From Schizosaccharomyces osmophilus (lineage: Eukaryota > Ascomycota > Schizosaccharomycetes > Schizosaccharomycetales > Schizosaccharomycetaceae), in NCBI RefSeq assembly GCF_027921745.1, contig NC_079239.1, positions 2,135,501-2,199,500 on the forward strand: a DNA stretch of 64,000 nucleotides, given 5' to 3'. Positions 44,311 to 56,971 of the stretch are shown piece by piece. Position 1 is the stretch's first letter. Each line of letters starts with the position of its first letter. The notes under the pieces were generated by a model. The model worked only from the letters and a program-made list of their open reading frames with translations. It did no database searches and was not told the DNA's origin. Position numbers and translations under genes: made by a program.

Positions 44311-46644
44311 TTAATAGGCTCTCATGTAGTTATCATCAAACTTCTCTTCAATTTCGTCAAGAAATTGGTGTTCCCAATTAAGATCATCATCCAAATTTAT
44401 ACTTTGCAAGGTTTGCATGAGAGGGCTTGAAATATCATCTCTTCCTTCATCGTTGAACACATCGATATTTTGGTCACTATCATTCTCATTTACCGATGGA
44501 GCTTCCTCAACTAACTCTGTGATTTTTGAAGGTTTCGGGGATTTCTTTTTTGGTTCATCTTCCTCGTCACTCAATTCTGGTAGTGGTGATCTCCAAAAGT
44601 TGACATCGGTGAAATTTGACAGATCCTCTTTGGTTGAGATCTCAACTGGCGGGAAGAAGTAATCGACTAAATCATTCATATAAACATATGTACTTCGATA
44701 TCCACTCCGTTGAAGTAGTTCAATATGTACCTCACCAGAAGAGTTGATAGTAAATATTCTTGTCGGCGGAACACGAACGTGATTATAGGAAATAGCATCC
44801 GTAATTCGATTCCCGAATCCAGCATAGAAAGGAGTTCTCGGAACTGGTAATGCAAACAAGTTACACAGATCACGTAAACATGCCATTTTAAATACCTCTG
44901 GTTTACGGAGGATAACTTCTCTATGTAGGGCTGCCATTGTTCGATCAGGAGAAAGAATCACGGGCCCATCGGGTAGAGAAATGCCGTTTTGCTCAATATT
45001 CTGCAAGTAATGTCTAGTTGAATCTGCTTGGCCTACAGAGCGGCTGGTTAAATACATTATCTTGTATCCATTGTTTGTAATATCTGTATATAACTTGGCA
45101 ACTCCTGCGTGCGTCCAATCCTTCCCGATCAACGTAAACATATGACCGAGTGCATCAGATTTAGTAATCGTACCGTCGATATCTGATATAACAACAGAAT
45201 CACTGTAGCGCCAAAAGAATAGGTTGGCGGTGCACGTGGCTTTACCTCCATTGACACTGAAGGATAAATCATTTTTTCCAGCTTTCAAATTCAAAGAACG
45301 AAGCTGATCAGAAGTAAGTCGTAAGGTTTTTGCATAATGATAGGAAGGATTACTAGGAAAGGGAGGCAAAGATCGTTCGGACAATGAGGAAGATGGTCGT
45401 AAATCTCCTCTGTCATCATTTATAAGGGCAGAATCGGATTTTGGAGAAGAAGGTGCTTTTATGGGGCTTCCAGGAGGACTATGACCGTAAACTTCAGCAA
45501 ATTTTTTTGCATCTTCCGAGGCATGAAACCATAGGTTTCCCTCCTCATCTTCGCGAAATAATTTCTCTATTAGTGGAAACTCGTCTTTAAAAGTTTCACG
45601 GGCAAGTTCAGCAATATTAAAATTTGTGGCTGAAGCTTTATAGCCTGTCATATCTAACATGACATCGCCATTGTCGTCGATATGTGCCGGAAGTTCTTTA
45701 CCAGACAGACGTTTTCCAAGTTCTTTTGCCTTTTGTAAAAGCTTCAAGTCTACTAACGCTGTTCCTTCCAATCGACCGTACGGCTCTGTCTCGGCACTGC
45801 CAACATCACCCATACTGGAATGTCGCCTGTGGACAAAATTAGGAAATGGAACTCGTTCACCTAAAAAGTTTTGTTAGTAAAAAAGTTGATTTAAAATGAA
45901 AATATGTTATGAAAACTTACTTGCATCAGAATTGGAACGTCGATAAGAGTCTCGAGTAGCAGGGAACACTTGATTTGGTTCGCCGAGAAATAAGTCTGTT
46001 GAATTCGGATAATTGCTTTGTGCAGGGCTTTCCAATTGCAAATCTTGAGGCTCGTGAATATTCTATGACAAGTTAGCTTCGTCCAAAAATATTTTATCAT
46101 GCTGAAGTTTTTCTTTAGCAAAACCATTGACGATAGTAATTGCGCCAGTTTTCTGGTCATCAAAGAACAAATCCTGATGTAAGAACTATTATCAAAATAG
46201 TTTTCCACTTCATTCCACATACAATGAGAGGACCTTGTCTTGGAGAGGCCATGGGAGAAGCAATGGGCGAAGTTTGTAATTCTTTAGGCACTGCATTTTC
46301 AGTAGCAAAAACAAAAAAAGCTTCTCCCCCATCTCCCAATTTCATGTTGAAATCGGTCAATTGGCCATTTACTGAAAACTCAACCTTCTTGTCAGAAGGC
46401 AACAGTAAGCTGAATTTCCCAAATCGAACGTGAAAAGGTGAGCATGCAAGAGTTCCATCCTCCTGTTCTACTACAATTAAGTCAATGGCTCCTGATAACG
46501 TAGACTATTGTTTGTTTGGGTCAGTTTCAAATTCGTAATGAAATAACCATAGGAAATTTGCCCATTATATATTACTATACGTACGGGATTGATAGAATTC
46601 CATGTCTTCGTAACAGAATCAAATGCCCTTCCTACATATTGCAT
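44311..46644 (-). CDS. ned1: Lipin/phosphatidate phosphatase Ned1
   Basis: Ned1 converts phosphatidate to diacylglycerol and controls nuclear envelope shape. Exons are 46585-46644, 46223-46504, 45921-46062 and 44311-45860, giving 677 aa (S. pombe about 656). The N-Lip domain reads MQYVGRAFDSVTKTWNSINP then STLSGAIDLIVVEQEDGTLA. The catalytic DxDxT is DIDGT at about 388-392, followed by the LNS2/SMP2 fold (MYLTSRSVGQAD, GNRITDAISY). The 160-nt second intron contains a second plausible acceptor (ACATCAG) whose use would insert 36 open codons and then a stop, so I prefer the full intron. Ser/Thr-Pro sites after N-Lip are likely phosphorylated. Confidence 0.93.
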
Positions 46645-47118
46645 CGTGCTACTCTCTTTAAAAAAATGTTGGTAGAAAGTACAATTCTCATACCGTAACT
46701 ACTCATAGGAAGGATGGGACACCTTTTGAGGTGTGGGTACCCATCGTGAGTACCAAAGTTCTCAACAAACATAACCTGAGAAAAAGCTCGTTTCAGTTTT
46801 GGTTTACTCAAATTGAGTTGAATTCGAATTTTCTGATTATTTTCTGCATTGATTTTGCGATCGGTTGTTTGCATTTTTTCGGACATAATAGTACCTGGTT
46901 TTAAATGTTTGTTTGAAGCAAAACGGGTTATATAAGGGCTTCAATTCATTTCAATTCCATTAAGCTCGTCCATTGCCTGGATTTATTTTGACCAGAATTC
47001 ATGAATTTGCATTGATTGCCAAGAAAGTTTTCTTGATAGGACCAACTTAGTGTATGCTCTATTAACACTGCAAAAACTCAGTTTAGATATACATAGATTT
47101 ATTTATTTACGTTAGGAT
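46645..47118. other. Divergent promoter region ned1/csn71
   Basis: About 470 bp, with no gene or RNA recognised. Confidence 0.5.
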
Positions 47119-47730
47119 ATGGATCAAGAATTGTTAGCCGCAATTGACGATCCCAATACGTTCTCGTACGGGTCCCTGTGGCAGGAATGTCAAGCATCTC
47201 AAGGTAGTGTGTCTCCGGCAGTATGCCAACTATTGAATATTTTCTACCAAGGATCAATTCAAGATAGTTCAGTCGATTGGAGTCAGGAACGATTAGACAA
47301 GCTGCGACTTTTGTCACTAGTAGATGCTGCAGTACGGCACACGGGTTCTAGCATTTCCTATGAGGATCTGTGGAAACAATTAAAATTAGACGATCCACTT
47401 CTTCCAAAGGAAAAGGATGTCATACTTGAACAATACTTGATTCAAGCAATGATGAAACGAATCCTTGTTGGAAAACTTAATTCTCAGTCTCGCACCCTCC
47501 ATGTGTCATGGGCCATGGAGCGTAGTTTGAATGATACCCGAATTCAAGAAATGAAGGATACTCTCTCAAAGTTTACACAACGTTGCTCAAAAGCCTTCCC
47601 GAAAACCGACGCCGATCCTCCATTGACCAAGTCTTATAAACGTACGAGCCGACTGTCCAGTAATGATGGCTTCGATCAGTACGTTTCGGACAAACGCGCA
47701 CGAGCTGACGATAGTCCCATGGAAGGGTAA
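47119..47730 (+). CDS. csn71: COP9 signalosome subunit 7 (Csn71)
   Basis: This single-exon 203-aa PCI-domain protein is a subunit of the COP9 signalosome, which removes Nedd8 from cullins. The N-terminal helical repeats and winged-helix PCI region (SYEDLWKQLKLDD, EKDVILEQYLIQAMMKRIL, GKLNSQSRTLHVSWAMERSL) fit CSN7. Position and length match S. pombe SPAC1952.12c. The start is the only ATG that keeps the PCI intact. Confidence 0.85.
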   Translation: MDQELLAAIDDPNTFSYGSLWQECQASQGSVSPAVCQLLNIFYQGSIQDSSVDWSQERLDKLRLLSLVDAAVRHTGSSISYEDLWKQLKLDDPLLPKEKDVILEQYLIQAMMKRILVGKLNSQSRTLHVSWAMERSLNDTRIQEMKDTLSKFTQRCSKAFPKTDADPPLTKSYKRTSRLSSNDGFDQYVSDKRARADDSPMEG

Positions 47731-48356
47731 ACGCTACTTTATGGTTTCAAAATGTCCTCCTTTTTCATGTTATTGTACTCGTGGTAGATGCTGCATCAAA
47801 GACTCTTTCCTTGTGTACTCGTTCCATTGGAAGAAATAGTTCTTTTGATTGCAGAAGATGTAGTTTACTGGCATGAAACAAACTCTTGTATTCACATTTC
47901 TTGATTTTCAATTTCTAGTATTCTAACTCAATAATTCTTGAGAACTCCATGGCTAAAACCACCAACTTGAATCTAAATGCTTTATTTACTTAGTTTAATT
48001 CTTGCATTTTTGCATTTTCGACGATTTCTACACCTTTCATAAACGACCCTAAAAGAATAATAAAATAAACATAAACATAAAATAAAAGTCTTAAAGTTAT
48101 TACAAAAAGTATAACAACGCTCTCCATGTTCAAGTTGTAGTGACTTTTAAAATCCTTTCTTCTCGGATAACCCACTTCTCGGTACGCTCTTACCTTAATG
48201 CACTTCTTTTGATATACTCTGATATACAAGATAAGCCCTAATGCATAGTTCTTCCATTCCTGATTAGGATTTGTTTATAAATACCGTCTACAGCTTATTT
48301 CAATTTCATTTTTACTCTTCTTTCTTGTGGGGTATTTGTTGAATTGTTACGACAGA
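47731..48356. other. Intergenic region csn71-urease
   Basis: About 625 bp with the urease promoter. TATAAATA-like sequence (TTTATAAATACC at about 48275) lies about 80 nt upstream of the urease ATG. The in-frame GTG at 48327 is not a likely start. Confidence 0.5.
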
Positions 48357-50864
48357 ATGCAACCAAGAGAATTACACAAGTTACTCCTTCATCAGTTGGG
48401 TTCTTTGGCTCAAAAAAGACTTTGCCGTGGTGTTAGACTAAATAAGTTAGAAGCAAATTCGCTAATTGCTTCTCAAATCCAAGAGTATGTTCGCGATGGG
48501 ACTCATTCTGTTGCTGAACTGATGAGTATTGGTAAGAACATGCTAGGGAAACGCCATGTTCAACCAGAAGTAACTCATTTATTACACGAACTTATGGTCG
48601 AAGCTACGTTTCCTGATGGAACTTACTTGGTAACCATCCATGACCCTGTGTGTACTCCAGACGGTAATCTGGAAATCGCTTTGTACGGTAGTTTTCTCCC
48701 CATCCCGGCGCCAGAATTGTTCCCTCACGTAGACGAAAGCTTATATGCGCCCAAAAATGTTCCTGGCTACGTAGAAGTAGAAGAAGGAGAAATCGAACTT
48801 TTACCTACCTTGCCTCGTATATCTTTGCAAGTAACGAATTACGGGGATCGTCCCATTCAGGTTGGCTCTCATTATCATTTTCTCGAAACAAACGAAAAGT
48901 TATGTTTCGACCGTGCAAAGGCCTATGGCAAAAGATTGGATGTACCCTCAGGGACTGCCATTCGTTTTGAGCCTGGAGTCACAAAAGTAGTTCATTTAAT
49001 TCCCATTGGCGGTAAACAAGTCATTCATGGAGGGAATTCTCTTTCTAAGGGTCCATTCCATCAATCGCTAGTTCCTGAAATCCTAAAGAATCTGGTTAGC
49101 CAAGGATTCATGCATAAAACCGAAGTACCAGGCCATGGCAATCTTGAACATATCCAACCGTATCGGATTCCCCGTGAAATGTACGCGACCATGTATGGAC
49201 CCACAACCGGCGACAAGGTTCGTTTAGGTGATACTTCTTTGGTTGTCAAAGTGGAAAAGGACTTCACAGAATACGGCAACGAAGCCGTCTTCGGCGGAGG
49301 TAAAGTTATTCGTGATGGAACCGGACAAGCGACTGGAAGATCGATGAATGAATCTCTCGACACAGTCATAACTAACGCCTTAATTGTTGATTATACTGGT
49401 ATCTTCAAGGCTGATATTGGTATCAAAAACGGCTTCATTGTGGGTATCGGTAAATCCGGTAATCCTGATACTATGGACAGTATCACAGATAACATGGTTG
49501 TGGGCTCGTCTACCGATGTTATTTCTGCTGAGAATAAAATCGTTACTTTCGGAGGTATGGATAGTCATGTTCACTTCATTTGTCCTCAGCAAATTGAAGA
49601 AGCTCTAGCATCAGGAATTACAACCATGTATGGTGGTGGAACTGGGCCTAGCACAGCAAGTAATGCTACAACTTGCACTCCCAATGCGGACCTTATAAAA
49701 TCCATGTTTAGAGCTACAGACTCTTATCCGATGAACATTGGTCTTACAGGGAAGGGAAATGATAGTGGCCATTCTTCCCTTCGTTCCCAAATTGAAGCTG
49801 GATGTAGCGGTATGAAGCTTCACGAAGATTGGGGCTCCACTCCCGCTACCATAGATTCTTGTTTAACTGTTTGTGATGAGTATGACGTTCAATGTTTAAT
49901 TCACACGGATACATTGAATGAATCTTCCTTTGTTGAGGGAACTTTTAAGGCCTTCAAAGGTCGCACCATACACACTTATCACGTTGAAGGAGCTGGAGGC
50001 GGACATGCTCCGGATATTATTTCGCTTGTACAGAATCCCAATATTTTACCTTCAAGTACAAATCCTACGCGACCTTATACTAAAAATACTTTAGACGAAG
50101 AACTTGATATGTTAATGGTTTGTCACCATCTGTCGAAAAACGTTCCTGAAGATGTGGCATTCGCTGAGTCTCGTATTCGCGCCGAGACAATTGCAGCTGA
50201 GGATGTTTTGCAAGATTTGGGTGCTATCAGTATGATTAGTTCTGATTCTCAAGCCATGGGTCGCTGCGGTGAAGTTATTTTGAGGACCTGGAAGACGGCT
50301 CATAAAAACAAAACACAACGAGGATACTTACCAGAAGATGATGGAACTGGGGTAGACAACTTTCGTGTCAAGCGTTATGTTGCCAAATACACAATCAATC
50401 CGGCTATTAGCCACGGGATTTCACATATTGTTGGATCTGTAGAGGTAGGTAAATTTGCCGATTTGGTTTTATGGGATTTTGCGGACTTTGGTGCCAGGCC
50501 TTGTATGGTGCTTAAAGGAGGTATGATTGCAATGGCAATGATGGGAGATCCTAATGGATCAATTCCGACTGTTTCTCCTATTCTTTCCTGGGAAATGTTT
50601 GGCGCAAAAGCTCCTGAAAGAAGTATTGCATTTGCATCGAATTACGCTTTGTCAAATGGTATCATGAGCAAATATGAACTTCGTAAACGGGTGGAAGCAG
50701 TGAAAGGAACAAGAGATATCGGGAAAAAGGATATGGCTTTAAACGGTTATATGCCCAAGATGACTGTAGATCCGGAATCATACACAGTAACTGCAGACGA
50801 TGCCATTATGGAATGTGACCCTGCCGATACGCTTCCTTTGTCTCAAGGGTATTTCATGTTTTGA
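48357..50864 (+). CDS. ure2: Urease, single-chain
   Basis: This 835-aa intronless enzyme hydrolyses urea to ammonia and carbon dioxide and is nickel dependent. It fuses the gamma, beta and alpha parts. [20 protein letters not shown] is the start, used in preference to the upstream GTG. Metal-site residues are His404 and His406 (HVH), the carbamylated Lys487 in GMKLHEDWG, and the HTDTLNE and HxxGxGGGHAPD histidine regions. The active-site flap is MVCHHL with Cys589. The length is the same as I recall for S. pombe. Nickel-insertion partners (UreD/F/G-like) must be elsewhere. Confidence 0.97.
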   Translation: MQPRELHKLLLHQLGSLAQKRLCRGVRLNKLEANSLIASQIQEYVRDGTHSVAELMSIGKNMLGKRHVQPEVTHLLHELMVEATFPDGTYLVTIHDPVCTPDGNLEIALYGSFLPIPAPELFPHVDESLYAPKNVPGYVEVEEGEIELLPTLPRISLQVTNYGDRPIQVGSHYHFLETNEKLCFDRAKAYGKRLDVPSGTAIRFEPGVTKVVHLIPIGGKQVIHGGNSLSKGPFHQSLVPEILKNLVSQGFMHKTEVPGHGNLEHIQPYRIPREMYATMYGPTTGDKVRLGDTSLVVKVEKDFTEYGNEAVFGGGKVIRDGTGQATGRSMNESLDTVITNALIVDYTGIFKADIGIKNGFIVGIGKSGNPDTMDSITDNMVVGSSTDVISAENKIVTFGGMDSHVHFICPQQIEEALASGITTMYGGGTGPSTASNATTCTPNADLIKSMFRATDSYPMNIGLTGKGNDSGHSSLRSQIEAGCSGMKLHEDWGSTPATIDSCLTVCDEYDVQCLIHTDTLNESSFVEGTFKAFKGRTIHTYHVEGAGGGHAPDIISLVQNPNILPSSTNPTRPYTKNTLDEELDMLMVCHHLSKNVPEDVAFAESRIRAETIAAEDVLQDLGAISMISSDSQAMGRCGEVILRTWKTAHKNKTQRGYLPEDDGTGVDNFRVKRYVAKYTINPAISHGISHIVGSVEVGKFADLVLWDFADFGARPCMVLKGGMIAMAMMGDPNGSIPTVSPILSWEMFGAKAPERSIAFASNYALSNGIMSKYELRKRVEAVKGTRDIGKKDMALNGYMPKMTVDPESYTVTADDAIMECDPADTLPLSQGYFMF

Positions 50865-51232
50865 GGGATTCATCCGCATATATGGATGGGAGTTTGAATA
50901 ATGCAAAGAACAATTTAATGAACGAGTTAAGCAAGGATTAATATTAGACTTCTATTTACGATTATTCATAGTCTAGAGAGAATATCATAGTACAGCCTGT
51001 ATATTTACACCTTTGCTAAAAGCAGTTTTCGCATTAAAAAAACTCCAGAAATGAAAATGAACTAAAAAACTTAATGTTTGTTTCACGATTGCATTGGTGA
51101 ACAGGTGGGTTCGTTTAAAAATGCGACTCTACCACTAACCCACATGTCTTAGCTCAATGTTGCTCTAAATGAATAGAAAAGTCAATCTTTTATTATTCTT
51201 ATTCAATCTTTTACAAACAGTAGGAAAATAAT
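50865..51232. other. Intergenic region urease - UPF0658 gene
   Basis: About 370 bp; a TTTATTATTCTTATTC stretch just before the next ATG is a leader. No gene was recognised. Confidence 0.5.
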
Positions 51233-52473
51233 ATGAAGTTACTCCAATCACTTGGTCGTTTCAAATACTTTCTTCGATCTCTGGCAAAGTCATCGCTATG
51301 GTTTCTTCTGCTGATCACGATGGAGGCAGTCATCAATCTATGTTTTTCTTCCTATACATTTGGACAGTATTATCATTTTGCTGAGAGAATTGAAATTGTT
51401 AATGAGGCTGTAACGTCCATGCTTGTTGTGATCCTTTTAGGATCGCTCTATCTACTGTATGCCGGTTGGGAAGCTGTTTTACAGAAAAACGTTGTTGCCG
51501 TATGTTATTTATTTCTCGGCTATCATCTCTAACCAATTGATTAGACCAGTGCTGTTTTACTATTTCACGTTTCGTTCTTTATTTATTCCATCATTCAATA
51601 TGTGCAACTAGGATTTTGCTTACGCTATGCGCATTGGATTTTCAGTAAATCCAGATTTCTACCTTTCCGTCAGATCAACTTGTATACCTCGTTTAGCAAG
51701 TACGAGTCTGTATTCAACAATTCAACATTTACGTTTTACAATTTGCAAGCCTTCTACGTAGCTTTGCCCGTTGTCATAGGTTTGATTGGTATAATCCTGT
51801 GCTTTTTAGTCTACCGTATGAACAAAGTATATGGGTGGGTTATGTATCAACGGCACGGGCCAGATCTTCACATGAGACGACGATACCTCATTTACGAAAT
51901 CTTTGTTGCTTTGGTGAAGTTGGATTTTTACTTTTGTAAGTTGTTTAGGGAGCATGGAAGCATAAGGGACGTTAGTTAACACAAATGTGTATAGGTTCTT
52001 GTTTAGCGATTCAAATAGCAATGATGAACAACCAACCGACGGAGGATCATTATGAAAAAACTCGGCTTGTTCTTATGCTATTATTAATTCCCTACACTTT
52101 GTTTGTTTTGTCTATTTCGCTGTATGCTGTGCGTAAAGAAAGCTATGTTTTGATGATATACGTGGAGATGATGATGCTTGCAGGGTCGGCGTACTACTTG
52201 TACTATATGGTCGTTGTGTACAGTAGCAAAAGCAATTTGTTTTTGAATTATAACGTATATGCTTCCCTACCTGTGACACTAATAACCGTAACCCATGTGT
52301 TGACCACTTTTGCGGTAGGGATTACATGCATGATCAACTTTGGTCATGGACTTCGTGAATACTGTAAGTGGAAGGGTATCGGATTGTTGCTCACCAATAT
52401 ATTTAGTAAACTATTTGAATCAAAAGAAAAAGGAAGAGTCGAAAAATGCATTGAATCTTCCAAGGTCTCGTAG
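51233..52473 (+). CDS. UPF0658 Golgi membrane protein
   Basis: Three exons (51233-51499, 51545-51935, 51995-52473) with introns of 45 and 59 nt encode 378 aa. The protein has about seven or more hydrophobic spans (LAKSSLWFLLLITMEAVINL at 18-37; VALPVVIGLIGIILCFLVYR; LVLMLLLIPYTLFVLSISLY) and is a family-only assignment: fungal UPF0658, annotated as Golgi in S. pombe (C1952.10c). The function is unknown. The C-terminus is basic and cytosolic. Confidence 0.88.
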
Positions 52474-53914
52474 ACCCATTGACGATTAAAGAGTACCTAT
52501 TCCGTTTTCTTTTTCTTTTTCCTTTTGATTTTTTTGTTTTCGTTAGCGTCGTCGTTGTTGTTTCATAGACAGGTTGGTTTTTTCGAGTTCCATTTAGAAA
52601 ATTTTCTCCGTATTCCTTGCATAGGAAACTCTAATTATGAATTAATGTTTCTCGTTCTTTTCTTGTGATTTTACTTTCTTTTCGTATAGTTTTGGTCCTT
52701 AATAAATATCCATGATCTTGCTTGTTTGCGGTTTTTATTTAGCCGTCGTTTTTGGGTTGCGCGTCTTTACAGGACAAGCTATTCTATCTATAGTCGTCTA
52801 TTGTAGAATGGTCAATAAAAGTTTATTTATCTCTTTGGGTGACGGTCGCAAGTGGAATGGATGGAGAGTAGCTTATAGGAAAGGCATCCTATTTCAAGAT
52901 GATGTTGGATTGATAGAAAAACAAACAAAAAAAAAGAAGCTTACTTTCCGATGTTTCCAAGATTACATTCCATACTAACAAATCCAAAATGCTGTTTTTC
53001 TCATCTATAACACATAACCCAAGATACACTACACTCTCTAGTCAAAAGTCGCTCTTCAACGAAATTGCAACATCTCATTAATCAATCTTTTCCATCAAGA
53101 AAGAAATCAACCTAAATTTTTAATTTTTTACTCATTTCCTGTCATATTTTTCAGTTTCCCTTCCTTCTTGTCTTTCCAAAACAATTCCTTTTCTTTGTTT
53201 ACAATTCAATATTTACTAATGTAACTCGGCTGGTTGTCTTAATCCAAATTAACGAAGTCGTTCGTAATTCTTCATTTCCCGGCATGCTATTGTTACCCTT
53301 TACGAAATCCGAATGTCACTTCCTTTACGTCCATTGGTAAAGCAATATGATTTGCTTATAACCTTAAATCGGCAATGGGAGCCGTTTACGAAAACTATAT
53401 ATAACCGGCCTTGCCGCTTCACAAGCGAACTTATTCTTCACCAGCATTCCTAACCACCATCCGTTCATAAGACTCACCCAAGCGTATTAGTGAACATTCA
53501 TTGCGTTTTGTTTGCATTTGTTTGATATTTAAGAAGAAACGAAATTTGCTATCTTTCTGATATCTGAAATTTCCAAGCTCTAGTTGCTTTCATTTTTGGA
53601 TTCATTTGGATCTGCTGAAACTTGTTTCCAAAGGGTAAACGCGATAGCTTTGATTCTATATTCTTTTTGGTCTCTATAGTAGGTGTTGTTCTTTTTGATT
53701 TAAATCCAAGTTCAAAAGAATCCCGAATTACGTAACAGAATACGAAGACCCATCTCCGAAGTCACTGACTTGCTGGTTTCTTTTTTACGGCGAGTTTCTT
53801 AAATTCCTCTTTTCTCTCTTTATCCCCCTTTCTTTTTCCCACTTTTCTCTTTTCTTGAGAATCCACTTTTCAGTTACTCCCCTCTCACTTTTTCTTTAGT
53901 TCTTCTTTTGATCC
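52474..53914. other. Intergenic region with long ach1 leader
   Basis: About 1.4 kb. An 88-codon frame at 52712-52978 (one hydrophobic stretch, Lys tail) is too weak to call. A strong TATA (TATATATAA, 53396-53404) lies 510 nt upstream of ach1, implying a leader near 480 nt. The last 130 nt of the leader are almost pure C/T. Confidence 0.55.
53396..53404 (+). promoter_or_regulatory. TATA box of ach1
   Basis: TATATATAA followed by GC-rich CCGGCC is the only strong TATA upstream of ach1. It implies a long 5' UTR, which could be confirmed by 5' end mapping. Confidence 0.6.
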
Positions 53915-55480
53915 ATGCCGTCTCTCTTATCCTCCCGTATCCGCAACCCAACTTTCGCCAAGAAGGTGGTCTCTGATCCCGCTTCTCTCATTCCCTACTT
54001 CAAAAATGGCGACTATGTCGGTTGGTCTGGCTTTACCGGTGTCGGTTATCCCAAGATGATCCCTCAAACTTTGGCTAACCATGTCGCGTCCAAGGACTTA
54101 CAAGGGAAAATGCGTTTCAAACTTTTTGTGGGTGCTTCGGGCGGTGCCGATACCGAAGGCAAATGGGCTGACCTCGATATGATTGAGCGTCGTTGTCCTC
54201 ATCAAGTTGGCAAGTCCATCTCCAAAGGCATTAACGAAGGTCGTATTAACTTCTTTGACAAACATCTTTCCATGTTTCCCCAGGACTTGCTGTATGGCTA
54301 TTATACTCGCGACCGCGATAGGAACTCTTTGGATGTGGCCATTGTCGAAGCTACTGCAATCACCGAAGATGGCGGTATTGTTCCTGGTGCATCTGTCGGT
54401 GCTACCCCTGAAATACTTCAGATGGCCGAAAAAATCATTATTGAAGTCAATACCGCTGTTCCCTCTTTCGAGGGTCTTCACGACATCGTTGACATTCCAA
54501 ACCCTCCTGATCGTACTCCCTTGCTGGTCAACCGAGTGGACGATCGCATTGGTAAGCCCTACATCAAGGTTGATCCATCCAAGGTAATCGGTGTTGTCGA
54601 AGCTACTTATGGTGATGTTACCGGCCCTAATGCTCCTGAAGATGCCACCTCGCGTGCCATTGGTGGTCATTTGGTCGATTTCTTCAAGCACGAAGTGAAC
54701 TTTGGTCGTATGCCCCAGCATCTACACCCCATCCAATCTGGTATTGGCAACATTGCGAATGCCATTATTGGTGGTTTGGCAGATTCCCCTTTTAAAGATT
54801 TGGAAGTTTGGACGGAAGTCTTGCAAGACACTTTCTTGCCTTTGTTTGACACCGATAAACTTCGTTTTGCCGTTGCTACTTCTACTCGCTTTTCCCCTCA
54901 AGGTTTCGAAAAGTTTTATGCCAACTGGGATTACTACAAAGATAGAATTTTGCTCCGCCCCCAAGTCATTTCCAACCATCCAGAAATAATCCGTCGTCTT
55001 GGATGCATTGCTATGAATACCCCTGTTGAAGTAGACATGTATGCCCATGCTAATAGCACAAATGTTTTGGGCAGCAGAATGTTGAACGGCTTAGGTGGAT
55101 CTGCTGATTTCCTTCGTAATGCCAAGTACAGTATCATGCACACTCCATCTACTCGTCCTTCCAAGAAAGATCCTACCGGTGTTTCATGTATCGTCCCCAT
55201 GGCTACTCACGTGGATCAAACTGAGCATGATTTGGATATCATTGTGACCGAACAAGGCTTGGCTGATGTCCGTGGTTTGTCTCCCCGTGAACGTGCTCGT
55301 GTAGTGATCAATAAATGTGCTCATCCCGACTACAAGCCTATTTTGAATGATTACTTTAACTTGGCTGAAAAGGTCTGCTTAGCTAAAGGAATTGGCCACG
55401 AGCCTCATATCCTTTCTAGCGTGTTTAAGATGCATCAAAACTTGGTGGAGAAGGGAACTATGAAGATTGACTCTTGGTAA
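53915..55480 (+). CDS. ach1: Acetyl-CoA hydrolase / CoA transferase Ach1
   Basis: This single-exon 521-aa mitochondrial enzyme moves CoA between succinyl-CoA and acetate and handles acetate detoxification. The family sequence is continuous: [20 protein letters not shown] at the N-terminus, [70 protein letters not shown] and [12 protein letters not shown]-type ([17 protein letters not shown]). Its high C/G-ending codon use suggests strong expression compared with neighbours. Confidence 0.96.
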   Translation: MPSLLSSRIRNPTFAKKVVSDPASLIPYFKNGDYVGWSGFTGVGYPKMIPQTLANHVASKDLQGKMRFKLFVGASGGADTEGKWADLDMIERRCPHQVGKSISKGINEGRINFFDKHLSMFPQDLLYGYYTRDRDRNSLDVAIVEATAITEDGGIVPGASVGATPEILQMAEKIIIEVNTAVPSFEGLHDIVDIPNPPDRTPLLVNRVDDRIGKPYIKVDPSKVIGVVEATYGDVTGPNAPEDATSRAIGGHLVDFFKHEVNFGRMPQHLHPIQSGIGNIANAIIGGLADSPFKDLEVWTEVLQDTFLPLFDTDKLRFAVATSTRFSPQGFEKFYANWDYYKDRILLRPQVISNHPEIIRRLGCIAMNTPVEVDMYAHANSTNVLGSRMLNGLGGSADFLRNAKYSIMHTPSTRPSKKDPTGVSCIVPMATHVDQTEHDLDIIVTEQGLADVRGLSPRERARVVINKCAHPDYKPILNDYFNLAEKVCLAKGIGHEPHILSSVFKMHQNLVEKGTMKIDSW

Positions 55481-56065
55481 GTTGTATTTAAGATGCGAAT
55501 CTTAATCGCAACTGTACTTTTGTCATCGGACGGTTTCAAATTTCGAATTTGTCTATTTCGTTCTTATGTTACATTGTTTATGATCTTTATGATCTTCCTT
55601 CTTCTTTCTTATTAGAAAAAGGTAAATTGAAACGCAACGAATCATTTAATGACCCCCCCTGTCCTAAATCACAGCTGTGAATATAACATTATTTGAACAG
55701 AAAACTGTCTTTCTCTTGTAAAGAACTGTAGTCCTGTATCCATGCTTACTAAGAAGTGCTTAAACATTTGTAAGGATGATCATCTTGAATAGAATTCTTT
55801 ATAGATTAAATAAATTAGTAAATTAGTAAAACTAATTCAACGATGATGCTCAGGTTATAAATGCTAATTATGGTGTTGAATTATCTCATCGTACTATGGG
55901 TCAGTACTAGCAAAAATGAATTTATCGTCTTGAAATATCCAATCACCAGAATTCGCAAAGCATTGTACTTTTCAAAGATTTTTCATCGTTTATCAAGCTC
56001 TTCGTTTTACGTTCAGTTAGGCCCTTGTTTTTCTTTTGGCTAAACTTTCTTTGTATTTGAAAAAA
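55481..56065. other. Intergenic region ach1 - PNPO-like gene
   Basis: About 585 bp; AT-rich, no gene or RNA recognised. Confidence 0.5.
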
Positions 56066-56851
56066 ATGTCTTCGACAAAAATGAATCATGATCAACTCCC
56101 AGTACAGGTTCAGCGTTGCTTGGGCTCTTCAAAATATATTCAATTGGCAACATGCTTTCAAGATCAGCCCCATTCGTCCTTGGTAAGTAGCTTCACGACG
56201 AAACTTGCAGCTATATGGCAAATTGTTTCTAGTGCTACCTTGAACGATTGGTTGAATAATAGCTATTAACTATAAACAACAGATGATTTTTACTTACGTG
56301 CCTGCTGGTAGGTGAAGTGTATTAAGTTTCTGTTTGGCATTCTAACATGTAATATCTGTTTAGGACAAGCCCTTCCATATGAAGCTGATGACTGTATCAT
56401 CCTTACGACAGGAGAAAGCAGCAAGAAGTTTTTCAATATCAGTTCGGTAAGAAAAGCCTTTGACAAGTTTCGCAACCCAACGCTTACTAACTCGTAAAAC
56501 AAGAATCCTCGAGTATCTTTGCTAGTCCACGATTGGACTACGAACAGACAAGAAGTAGACCAGGATGCTTCTTCTCTTTGCAGCCTGTTGTACAAAATGA
56601 ATCAAGCTCAATGTTCGACCACTTCTGTGAGCTTGAACGGCTTGGCTACGATTTTGCCTAGCGGCAGCGAAGAAGAAATGTTCTTCCGTAGTAAGCACAT
56701 TCATACCAATGACCAAGGAAGTACAAAACAGTATGTCGAAGGTGAGGGTTTTCGAATCGTTAAAGTGAAATTGCAAAGTGCCCGCATTAGCGATCAACGA
56801 TTAGACCATGTTGTCAAGTGGAATTCTAAAGGCGAGGAAACCCCCTTTTAA
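56066..56851 (+). CDS. Pyridoxamine 5'-phosphate oxidase-like protein (Pdx3-like/YLR456W type)
   Basis: Four exons (56066-56182, 56283-56307, 56364-56446, 56504-56851) encode 190 aa. The 25-nt second exon carries MIFTYVPAG, and the last intron ends in the rarer AAG. The spliced product reads LATCFQDQPHSSLMIFTYVP then ADDCIILTTGESSKKFFNIS and NPRVSLLVHDWTT, which is the FMN-binding split-barrel core of PNPO-like proteins. This class is often found without PNP oxidase activity. Position matches SPAC1952.08c. It is convergent with rad1. Confidence 0.88.
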
Positions 56852-56971
56852 GCTTTTTTTTCTGAGAAACTGAATGCCTTCAATTTGATTGTTTTGAAAG
56901 ATTGCTTATTATTATTCCACGATTAGCTCTTTACCATTTATTTGTCTATTTATACAGTCCTTCGTGTAATG

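Noticed and set aside
52712-52978. 88-codon open frame upstream of ach1
   Set aside because: One hydrophobic stretch and a Lys tail only; no conserved motif and placed where the ach1 upstream region should be.
54098-54721. 207-codon open frame opposite ach1
   Set aside because: Shadow of strongly biased codon use in ach1; no recognisable domain.
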